Source of the DNA: an uncultured Anaerosacchariphilus sp. | GTDB lineage: Bacteria > Bacillota > Clostridia > Lachnospirales > Lachnospiraceae | DNA: 6,515 nt | Reading direction: 5' to 3' | NCBI GenBank assembly: GCA_934402125.1 | Contig: CAKRTY010000093.1 | Location: forward strand, 1 to 6,515 | Shown here: positions 1 through 5,470 of the stretch, in pieces | Layout: the number at the start of each line of letters is the position of its first letter | Numbering within the stretch: position 1 is the first letter of the stretch | Notes under the pieces: generated by a model | Told to the model about the DNA's origin: nothing | Database searches by the model: none | What the model saw: the letters and a program-made list of their open reading frames with translations, nothing else | Position numbers and translations under genes: made by a program

Positions 1-1326
1 CTTGTAATTCTCCACATTGTCCCCAGTCAGCACATGATTCCGGCTCATACCGTCGCAGAGATAGAGATAGAGTCCCTGATGATAGCGGAGCAGCTCCCGG
101 CACTTTTCCACATAACGCCGCTCGTTCAGAAGCCGTGTCAGCGTATAGGGTACGCTGGAGGTATAGCAATTGCCCTGCTCATCCACCAGCACGATCACCG
201 CTCCCGGCGTGTATACAGGAATCAACGCTTCCCCGTGAAGTAACGGCACGGTAATCTTCTGCTGCAGCTGCTCATAGAGCACCTGCACCTGCCGAATCCG
301 CCTGTCCTGACACCGGATCCGCCGCAGGAACATAATATCCGCCAGTGCTTCGGCAAAATCTATGGTCAGCAGCTCTTCCACCAGAAACCGCTCGTAGATC
401 ACCGCCATATTTTCACTGAGTCTGCGCTCCAGAAGCTGATCCAGCATGAAGCTCTCGATTTTATCACGGTATCTGCGGTACAGATCGGAATTCTCATCCT
501 GAAAACGGATCACATTGGCATACAAAAGCGCCTTCTGGGCGTTGTTCAGGGTATTTTCCATCAGGAAATATAAAAGCAGGTTTCTGGGAAACGCCTCCCC
601 GTAGGACTCCGGCACAGCTATCATAAAATACTCGTAGAGATTCGTAATCTTCAGCTCCAGATCCACGCCCCTGCGGTACCAGGAAAAGCTGTCCTCATCC
701 GTACAGCCACTCTTAATCAGAATCGAGCAGATGGCTGACAGCAGATCCTTTCCGCCGTACTGCTCGTAGGCTTCCTTCACCCGGGCAAATCCCTGGATCT
801 CCGGACGCCGTCCGCGCAAGATCTGATCTGCCAGTTCCAGGGCCTCCTGGGGCGTCAGTTCCTTTTTCCCTGTATCCGTAACAACCTCTGTCACAGACTC
901 GGCATCCTGCTGTTCCGACTCCTCCGGCAGCGGTTCTATGGGATCTGCAGAGATAAAGTAGGCGTAGCCCTCCTCCTTCGGCGGCTCGTGGGCCGCTACC
1001 CGCACCGTATAGGGAAGCAGGTACTCGCCCGCTTCCGCTACGATACAGAATTCGCCCTCGATCTCCTCTCCGCCCCAGAGCCCCCGGCCGTCAAAGCAGT
1101 AACCGATACGCGCCGTCCTGGCTGAGAAGCTGGGATGCTCCACCTGCATCCGCCAGGAGGAAGCGTAGACAATCCCCTTTATCGGCCGATCCGCCGTAAC
1201 GGTAAAGCAGCCCTCTGCCGTCTCTCCCGGCATACAGTTCAGGGTAATCAGAGATTCCGAGAGGGTCATCTCCGGCTTTTCGTATTCTATCTTTCCTGAT
1301 GCGATTCGTTCCAGCTTTGCCCGCAT
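1..1326 (-). CDS. Large conserved protein, probably DUF5717 family, N-terminal 442 residues (3' end outside window)
   Basis: The minus strand is open without a stop from the ATG at 1326-1324 to the left edge, giving exactly 442 codons; the C-terminus is missing. The start is supported by AAGGAG 10 nt upstream. The protein begins MRAKLERIASGKIEYEKPEM. Residues about 20-115 look beta-rich, like an extracellular or Ig-like domain (alternating hydrophobics, TVTADRPIKGIVYASS, a glycine-rich turn near 80-90). Residues 115-160 form an acidic, low-complexity linker. From about 158 onward the sequence is helical, with repeated aromatic/leucine pairs (LYEYFMIAVPE at 230-240, LLLYFLMENTLNNAQKALLY at 250-269). 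No signal peptide or membrane segment is visible. From memory, the opening and the LYEYFM/ALLYANVI segments resemble DUF5717 proteins of Lachnospiraceae, which usually exceed 1000 residues, so less than half would be present. Function is unknown. It is transcribed divergently from the aminotransferase. The family call is moderate confidence; the coding call is high. Confidence 0.8.
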   Translation of the reverse strand, partial: MRAKLERIASGKIEYEKPEMTLSESLITLNCMPGETAEGCFTVTADRPIKGIVYASSWRMQVEHPSFSARTARIGYCFDGRGLWGGEEIEGEFCIVAEAGEYLLPYTVRVAAHEPPKEEGYAYFISADPIEPLPEESEQQDAESVTEVVTDTGKKELTPQEALELADQILRGRRPEIQGFARVKEAYEQYGGKDLLSAICSILIKSGCTDEDSFSWYRRGVDLELKITNLYEYFMIAVPESYGEAFPRNLLLYFLMENTLNNAQKALLYANVIRFQDENSDLYRRYRDKIESFMLDQLLERRLSENMAVIYERFLVEELLTIDFAEALADIMFLRRIRCQDRRIRQVQVLYEQLQQKITVPLLHGEALIPVYTPGAVIVLVDEQGNCYTSSVPYTLTRLLNERRYVEKCRELLRYHQGLYLYLCDGMSRNHVLTGDNVENYK

Positions 1327-1372
1327 AGGCTCTCCGCTCCTTCCGCCGCCCCTGCGGCTTTCCAAGTTATCA

Positions 1373-1400
1373 TTGCATTTTTCTGAAATAAAGTTATAAT
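1373..1400 (+). promoter_or_regulatory. Candidate sigma-A promoter for the HisC/CobD-like aminotransferase
   Basis: A TTGCAT -35 box (1373-1378) is followed after 16 nt by a perfect TATAAT -10 box (1395-1400). Transcription would start near 1407, giving a leader of about 40 nt with AGAGGA at 1435-1440, 7 nt before the ATG at 1448. The leader is too short for a riboswitch. Confidence 0.55.
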
Positions 1401-1401
1401 C

Positions 1402-1430
1402 AGTATAGCATTATTTGTAACAAAGTACAA
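1402..1430 (-). promoter_or_regulatory. Candidate sigma-A promoter for the DUF5717-like gene
   Basis: On the minus strand a TTGTAC -35 box (1430-1425) and a TATACT -10 box (1407-1402) are separated by exactly 17 nt. The predicted start lies near 1395, leaving a leader of about 70 nt before the ATG at 1326. The -10 box matches 5 of 6 consensus bases, but the -35 matches only TTG. The -10 box lies 1 nt from the -10 box of the opposing promoter. Confidence 0.5.
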
Positions 1431-1447
1431 GAAAAGAGGATACGCAA

Positions 1448-2542
1448 ATGCTTAAGCACAAAGACCATTTCCACGGAAGTGACCTGGAAAAGATAGAAGA
1501 AGTTTACGGTATCAAAAAGGAAAACATTACCAGTTTCAGCGCAAATGTGAACCCCCTCGGCATCTCTCCGAAGCTGCGCTCCTCGTTGATTGATCATATC
1601 GACGCGATTACCTCCTATCCGGATCGGGAGTATACCTCCCTGCGGAAGCAGATCGGCGCTTATGTGGGCGCTCCTGCGGACAGTATTCTGGTGGGAAATG
1701 GTTCTACGGAGCTGATTTCCCTGTTTATTCAAATGGAGCACCCGAAAAAGGCCCTGATTCTGGGACCCACCTACTCGGAGTATGAGCGCGAGATTTCTCT
1801 GGGCGGCGGCACCTCCCTGTATTTTCCACTGCAGGAGGAGGATGATTTTGTCCTGAATCTTCCTGCCTTTAAGGAAGCCCTGAACGAGAGCATCGATCTG
1901 CTGGTGATCTGTAATCCCAACAACCCCACCTCAACTGCGATTTCCCAGGACTCCATGCGGAAAATCCTGGACGAGTGCAAGCGGTATGACATTTTTGTAA
2001 TGGTAGATGAAACCTATGTGGAATTTGCGCCGGACGCGGCGGAGGTAGATTCGATTCCCCTGACACATTTTTACAATAATCTGGTGGTTCTGCGCGGCGT
2101 TTCAAAGTTCTTTGCTTCACCGGGGCTACGGCTGGGCTACGCGGTAACCGGCAACGCCGATCTGCTGAAATATATCAACACCCATAAGAATCCCTGGACT
2201 ATCAACAGCCTGGCCGCTATCGCGGGAGAGCTGATGTTCTCCGATGAAGAGTATATTCAGGAAACCCGGAAGCTTATCGATTGGGAGCGGACACGCTGCT
2301 ACGAGGAAATGAAGAGCTGGGGAACCGTGAAGGTCTACAAGCCTTCCGCCAACTTTATGCTGGTAAAAATTCTGAAGGAGGGCGTGGACGCAGATATGCT
2401 CTTTGAGCACGCTATCCGGAAGGGACTTATGATTCGGAATTGCTCTACCTTCCCGTTCCTGGACGAGCGGTTTTTCCGCTTCTGCTTCATGAGCCCGGAG
2501 AAGAACACGGAGCTGCTGCGCTGCCTGCACGAACTCCTGTAG
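1448..2542 (+). CDS. PLP-dependent class I/II aminotransferase, HisC/CobD-like (histidinol-phosphate aminotransferase or threonine-phosphate decarboxylase group)
   Basis: This is a complete 364-residue fold-type I PLP enzyme, the usual length for HisC/CobD. Visible landmarks in order are FSANVNPLG (30-38), the cofactor phosphate loop GNGSTELI (83-90), the Asn loop NPNNPTS (156-162, where NPNNPTG is usual), VDETY with Asp187 facing the pyridine nitrogen, the Schiff-base lysine Lys220 in RGVSKFF, GLRLGY with Arg228 near the PLP phosphate, and Arg344 in the RFCFMSPEKN segment, the expected substrate carboxylate contact. The start HFHGSD plus FSANVNPLG recalls CobD (typically HGG...FSANINPLG) more than HisC, so an L-threonine-O-3-phosphate decarboxylase-like role is possible. 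However, no cobalamin or histidine genes are adjacent, so the substrate is undetermined. The ATG at 1448 has AGAGGA 7 nt upstream. The gene is monocistronic in this window, convergent with the lipoprotein gene downstream. Class is certain; exact reaction is not. Confidence 0.93.
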   Translation: MLKHKDHFHGSDLEKIEEVYGIKKENITSFSANVNPLGISPKLRSSLIDHIDAITSYPDREYTSLRKQIGAYVGAPADSILVGNGSTELISLFIQMEHPKKALILGPTYSEYEREISLGGGTSLYFPLQEEDDFVLNLPAFKEALNESIDLLVICNPNNPTSTAISQDSMRKILDECKRYDIFVMVDETYVEFAPDAAEVDSIPLTHFYNNLVVLRGVSKFFASPGLRLGYAVTGNADLLKYINTHKNPWTINSLAAIAGELMFSDEEYIQETRKLIDWERTRCYEEMKSWGTVKVYKPSANFMLVKILKEGVDADMLFEHAIRKGLMIRNCSTFPFLDERFFRFCFMSPEKNTELLRCLHELL

Positions 2543-2550
2543 GCGAACAT

Positions 2551-2577
2551 AAAATTCCGGCCGGGAAACTTTCTTCT
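2551..2577 (-). terminator. Possible terminator of the maf-to-lipoprotein operon (minus-strand reading of the same repeat)
   Basis: Read on the minus strand, the repeat arm ends in CCCGGCCGG followed by AATTTTATG, a weaker U-tract than on the plus strand. All 21 outer pairs can form here, because the plus-strand C-A mismatch becomes G-U. The structure lies about 20 nt past the TGA at 2721-2719, so it could serve both converging transcripts. Confidence 0.45.
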
Positions 2578-2698
2578 AAGCCGGTGTCCGGCTTTTCGCG
2601 GATTGCTGTCTGATTGGGGCGGACTTTTCAAAGTCCGTTCCAGACAGATAGCTGTCCGTGAAACGTCCGAACACTGCAGAAGAAAATTTCCCGGCCGG
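2557..2698. repeat. Large imperfect inverted repeat with 21-bp arms enclosing further hairpins
   Basis: The left arm (2557-2577) and right arm (2678-2698) are reverse complements over 21 nt, with one mismatch (C2569 against A2686). Both ends are GC-rich (CCGGCCGGGAAA and its complement). The 100 nt between them also fold. A 7-bp hairpin AAGCCGG-TGT-CCGGCTT lies at 2578-2594. A long arm at 2597-2660 is built from three stacked helices: 2597-2606 with 2651-2660 (9 of 10 pairs, two of them G-U), 2607-2612 with 2641-2646, and 2617-2626 with 2631-2640 closed by a TTCA loop. Only 2661-2677 stays unpaired, giving a three-way junction. The element fills the gap between two convergent stop codons (2542 and 2719). 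Identity is unknown: terminator, structured RNA or MITE-like element are all open. Confidence 0.8.
2578..2596 (+). terminator. Inner hairpin with short T run, possible secondary terminator
   Basis: AAGCCGG and CCGGCTT form a 7-bp stem around TGT, and the T run at 2593-2596 continues as TTTTC. By itself it resembles a compact intrinsic terminator, but the T run is short. It may instead be only a branch of the larger fold. Confidence 0.35.
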
Positions 2699-2703
2699 TT
2701 TTT
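2678..2703 (+). terminator. Rho-independent terminator of the aminotransferase gene (3' arm and U-tract of the long inverted repeat)
   Basis: The right arm of the inverted repeat ends in CCCGGCCGG and runs directly into TTTTTAATTT (2699-2708), the GC-rich stem plus U-tract of an intrinsic terminator. Its partner arm is 2557-2577, 15 nt after the stop codon at 2542. The enclosed loop of about 100 nt is far longer than in normal terminators and is itself folded. Confidence 0.6.
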
Positions 2704-2718
2704 AATTTCCATCAGGAT

Positions 2719-3717
2719 TCAGTCTCCAAAATACGCCGTATAGATGGTCATGAAATTGGGAGCTACCTCGCCGCTGTAATCGGCGAAATGCACCTTATTC
2801 CAGAGATGCTTATTGAATTCCGACGGCGTATCCGCCATCAGGGCCTCGTAGGCCTCGCTGAATTTCTGATCCCGGCGCTTTTCCACCAGCGTCATTTTAT
2901 TGGCTTCCGTAGCCTCCCGGTCGAAATTATTGACACATTTCAGGATATAGTAGCCGTCCGTGGTTTCAATGACGTCGCTTATCTGATCATTTTCCAGGGA
3001 AAACGCAGCTTCCTCATAAGCCTGTTCCTTTTCGCCCCGGCTTAAGGTGACGGTCGTCTGGCTGTCTTTATTGTAAGCCGCAGCCACGGTGCCAAAATCC
3101 TTGCCTTCGTCCAGACGGGCTTTCACAGCCTCCGCATTCTCCCGGCTGTCCAGATGAATCTGCTGAATGGTAATAATCCGCGCGTCATCATCGCTGACCT
3201 CTGTATTGACGTCTTTGGTGATCTCTTTATAGACCTTGCCGGACAGCACATGGGCGGCGAAGAGATCTTCCACGTCGCTTTTTTCAATTTTCATGTATTT
3301 TTTCTGCCCGTCCGTCAGAGCCTGATAATATTCCTCCGCAGCCTGGCTGACTTTTTCTTTTTCACTGCTGTTCAGGGTAACCTCATGCTCTTTGGCCAGT
3401 AATGTGATCGCCTTCATTGACGCAAGCTGCGCCACAATGGTGTCTTTTACATATTCTTCCAGTGTTACGCCGCCAAAATCGTGCTCCCACATTTCTACCC
3501 CATAAGCGTTCTCATACTGCTGCTTATAATCCATCACATAGATCATGGCTTCAGGCAGGGTACAGACGCTTTTTCCCACCTTGAACAGCTGGTCTCCGGA
3601 CAATCCCGTGGTCAGAACGACCTTTGTGTTTTTTAAAATACCACAGCCTGTCAGACTGCAGGTGAGAACCAGGGCTGCCAAAAAAGCTGCTATCCCCCGT
3701 CGGATCACATTTCGCAT
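2719..3717 (-). CDS. Lipoprotein with PpiC/parvulin-like (PrsA/SurA-like) peptidylprolyl isomerase domain
   Basis: The 332-residue protein has a basic N-terminus (MRNVIRRG), a hydrophobic segment (about 8-21) and a lipobox LTGC with the lipidated Cys at 25. It should be anchored to the outer face of the membrane. Residues about 85-170 are helical, like the SurA N-terminal chaperone region. Residues about 178-265 match a PpiC domain: IITIQQIHLDSRENAEAV, DEGKDFGTVAAAYNKDSQ, AFSLENDQISDVIETTDGYYILK. Two departures from active parvulins are visible. The GG-x-LG-x-F segment is replaced by TTVTLSRGEKE, and the second conserved His (GYHIIK) is Tyr (GYYILK), so isomerase activity is uncertain and a holdase/foldase role is possible. 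It is the last gene of the operon. The upstream stop TAA is separated from this ATG by 1 nt, with GGAGGG inside the preceding gene's final codons, which suggests translational coupling. Confidence 0.88.
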   Translation of the reverse strand: MRNVIRRGIAAFLAALVLTCSLTGCGILKNTKVVLTTGLSGDQLFKVGKSVCTLPEAMIYVMDYKQQYENAYGVEMWEHDFGGVTLEEYVKDTIVAQLASMKAITLLAKEHEVTLNSSEKEKVSQAAEEYYQALTDGQKKYMKIEKSDVEDLFAAHVLSGKVYKEITKDVNTEVSDDDARIITIQQIHLDSRENAEAVKARLDEGKDFGTVAAAYNKDSQTTVTLSRGEKEQAYEEAAFSLENDQISDVIETTDGYYILKCVNNFDREATEANKMTLVEKRRDQKFSEAYEALMADTPSEFNKHLWNKVHFADYSGEVAPNFMTIYTAYFGD

Positions 3718-3718
3718 C

Positions 3719-3982
3719 TTATCCCTCCACGATCAGGTAGGTTCCGTCTTCCAGGGCGAAGACCTCTGAGGTCTCTTCCACTTCCTCGTCGCTCATACCG
3801 CTGACATCCATTCCACTTTCTTCCAGATAATCCCGGACATCCTCCAGGCTTTCTACTACAACCGCCATGCAGTCCTCCAGAAATTCTTCCGCCTCCTCCA
3901 GGCTTCCCGCTACGGGCTCGTCAAAAAGCTGCCCCTGGTTTTTCAGAAAGGTTTTCAGACATTCTTCTGTATATTCGTTCAT
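3719..3982 (-). CDS. Small, highly acidic conserved hypothetical protein (87 aa)
   Basis: I do not recognise a characterised family, although similar short proteins occur in Clostridia, as far as I recall sometimes auto-labelled as glyoxalase without basis. Coding is supported by AAAGGAG 8 nt before the ATG at 3982, a 22-nt gap to the upstream HAD gene and a 1-nt gap to the lipoprotein gene. The protein has 27 Asp/Glu and only 3 Lys/Arg among 87 residues. It appears to have an N-terminal helix (MNEYTEECLKTFLKNQGQLF), a conserved-looking AEEFLEDCMAVVVESLEDVRDYLEE stretch at 31-55 split across an Asp/Glu-rich helix, and a C-terminal EVFALEDGTYLIVEG beta-hairpin-like end. There is no signal peptide, membrane segment or metal-binding cluster (two Cys only, 8 and 38). 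A cytosolic accessory or regulatory role is a guess; function unknown. Confidence 0.85.
   Translation of the reverse strand: MNEYTEECLKTFLKNQGQLFDEPVAGSLEEAEEFLEDCMAVVVESLEDVRDYLEESGMDVSGMSDEEVEETSEVFALEDGTYLIVEG
3722..3728 (-). promoter_or_regulatory. Ribosome binding site of the lipoprotein gene, embedded in the upstream coding sequence
   Basis: GGAGGGA lies within the last codons (Glu-Gly-stop) of the 87-residue gene, and the order is GGAGGGATAAGATG. The ribosome ending on TAA is positioned to restart at the ATG at 3717. This supports the chosen start. Confidence 0.7.
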
Positions 3983-4004
3983 AGTATGCGCTCCTTTTCA
4001 TTGT

Positions 4005-4793
4005 TTAATCAAGCAAAGTACGAAGTACCTTCAGTACACCGTCGTTTACATTGGTATCCGCGATATGCTTCGCGGCTTTTTTGACTGCTTCCGCCGCGTT
4101 TCCCACAGCATAACTTTCTGTGGCTGCCGCCAGCATCTCCAGATCGTTGTGGTTATCTCCAAAAACCATGGTCTCATCGGGACTGATTTTCAGAGTCTTC
4201 TGAATTCCCCGGATGGCATTTCCCTTATTGCTCTCCTTACCAAGGAAATCCACCCAGATATCACCCGCTACAGTACAATGGAGGCGCTTCGACCACCGGG
4301 GAACCAGAAGATCCCGCACCTCTTCGATATTTTCCTTGCGGTAGACCGCCATTTTATTGACCTTTAATTCCTTTACAAGCGCATCCTCCCTCTCAAACAG
4401 GATGCTGCGATATCCATTTCTCACCAGATCGATAAATTCCGGATCCTTACTTTCCGTATAAAAGCCCTCTTTCGTATCCAGCGTAAAGCTGGTCCCCGGA
4501 ATCTGCCGGACGTCCTTTACCCACTGACAGACATCCTGCCAGTCCATGCTCTGCTCCAGAATGCTATATCCCCTGCAATTTACATACGCACCGTTTTCCG
4601 TAATGAAAATCATGTCATTCTTCACCGGTTCAAACAGCTTCGACATACTGGAATAATGACGTCCACTGGCTGCTGCAAAAAGTATTCCCCGACTTTTCAA
4701 TTTTCGAATTATCTCAAAGATCTCCGGATTCAATTTCGCAGTTCCCTCAGGAAGCAGGGTTCCGTCTATATCGCTGGCCACCAATTTTATCAT
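4005..4793 (-). CDS. Cof-type HAD-IIB family phosphatase
   Basis: The 262-residue protein carries all four HAD motifs. Motif I is DIDGTLL (nucleophile Asp8, acid/base Asp10), motif II is ASGR (Ser43), motif III is the SNKGNAI lysine (Lys190), and motif IV is GDNHND (Asp213, Asp217) for Mg2+. The large insert between motifs II and III (about 80-185) is the C2-type alpha/beta cap of subfamily IIB, as in Cof, YidA and YbiV, and the length is typical. Such enzymes dephosphorylate sugar phosphates, cofactor precursors (for example pyridoxal phosphate or HMP-PP) or other small metabolites; the substrate cannot be read from sequence. The ATG at 4793 follows the TAA of the upstream HAD gene with a 1-nt gap; AAAGGG lies 11 nt upstream inside that gene. 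The same TAAGATG arrangement recurs at the lipoprotein junction. It probably depends on translational coupling, because its own ribosome site is weak and rather distant. Confidence 0.93.
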   Translation of the reverse strand: MIKLVASDIDGTLLPEGTAKLNPEIFEIIRKLKSRGILFAAASGRHYSSMSKLFEPVKNDMIFITENGAYVNCRGYSILEQSMDWQDVCQWVKDVRQIPGTSFTLDTKEGFYTESKDPEFIDLVRNGYRSILFEREDALVKELKVNKMAVYRKENIEEVRDLLVPRWSKRLHCTVAGDIWVDFLGKESNKGNAIRGIQKTLKISPDETMVFGDNHNDLEMLAAATESYAVGNAAEAVKKAAKHIADTNVNDGVLKVLRTLLD

Positions 4794-4794
4794 C

Positions 4795-5463
4795 TTACTT
4801 ACTACCCTTTCTATAAATTTCTATCAGTTCTTCTGCTTTCTTTACCACGACATTCGCTCCATTTTTCTGAAGTTCCTCCGCGTCCCGGAAGCCCCATTCG
4901 ACTCCCACGGTATACATATGGGCCGCCGTTCCGGTCTGCATATCGGTGCCGGTATCTCCCATGTACATGCATTCTTCCGGTTTCACGCCGAACTGCCCCG
5001 CAATATAGAGCGCTCCCGCAGGATCCGGCTTTCTGGGAAATGCGTCTGACTGGCCCTGTACCCAGTCAAAAATGCCCTCTCCAAACACGGTACGGATCAC
5101 ATTTCTGGTATTCTCATGGGGTTTATTGGACAATACGCCCAGCTTTGCCCCCTGTGCTTTCAGTTCCTTCAGTGTATCCACAATCCCCGGATAGGGCTTC
5201 ACATGGTACAGGCAGCCCTCATTAAAATACTCCATATACCGTTCTTTCACTTCTTTGAAATGAACTCCCTCTTCGTCTCCCGCAAACCGCAGCAAACGTT
5301 TGATCAGCACGTCCACACCGTCTCCCACAAAAATTTTATAATCCTGAATGGACGCTTCCTTCAGTCCAAAATCACGCATGGCGTGGTTGGCACTGTTTGC
5401 GATAGATTCCACACTGTCGCAGAGCGTTCCGTCCAAATCAAAAACACACGCTTTAAAGCTCAT
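4795..5463 (-). CDS. HAD-IA family hydrolase, phosphoglycolate-phosphatase-like
   Basis: The 222-residue protein has motif I FDLDGTLCDS (Asp9, Asp11), motif II LSNKP (Ser112, with Lys114), motif III lysine in RKPDP (Lys145) and motif IV MGDTGTDM (Asp170, Asp174). The helical C1 cap lies at about 18-85, as in Gph, PGMB and PpaX. Family members remove phosphate from 2-phosphoglycolate, pyrophosphate, nucleotides or sugar phosphates. GDTGTDMQTG is common in Gph-like proteins, but the substrate is not settled by sequence. The ATG at 5463 follows the maf stop (TAG 5473-5471) by 7 nt. The best ribosome sites are AGGA 5 nt upstream, overlapping the maf stop, and GAGGAGG further back in the Glu-rich maf tail. 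It sits between Maf and a second, structurally different HAD enzyme, fitting a housekeeping phosphatase unit. Confidence 0.92.
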   Translation of the reverse strand: MSFKACVFDLDGTLCDSVESIANSANHAMRDFGLKEASIQDYKIFVGDGVDVLIKRLLRFAGDEEGVHFKEVKERYMEYFNEGCLYHVKPYPGIVDTLKELKAQGAKLGVLSNKPHENTRNVIRTVFGEGIFDWVQGQSDAFPRKPDPAGALYIAGQFGVKPEECMYMGDTGTDMQTGTAAHMYTVGVEWGFRDAEELQKNGANVVVKKAEELIEIYRKGSK

Positions 5464-5470
5464 AATAATC

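Noticed and set aside
34..243. Plus-strand open frame of 69 codons near the left edge
   Set aside because: It is antisense to the long uninterrupted minus-strand frame and has no ribosome site.
1407..1447. Possible riboswitch or T-box ahead of the aminotransferase
   Set aside because: The predicted leader is only about 40 nt and shows no stem-loop or terminator pair.
2551..2707. Target-site duplication flanking the inverted repeat (AATT on both sides)
   Set aside because: The right-hand AATT is separated from the repeat end by several Ts and the left-hand one is adjacent, so the two do not flank symmetrically; the T and A runs are better explained as terminator tracts.
2335..2712. Minus-strand open frame of 125 codons covering the structured intergenic element
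   Set aside because: It mostly lies antisense to the aminotransferase and reads through the inverted repeat; the start has no convincing ribosome site and the protein is basic and low in recognisable features.
4656..5225. Plus-strand open frame of 189 codons across the two HAD genes
   Set aside because: It overlaps both genes on the opposite strand and has no ribosome site or recognisable domain.
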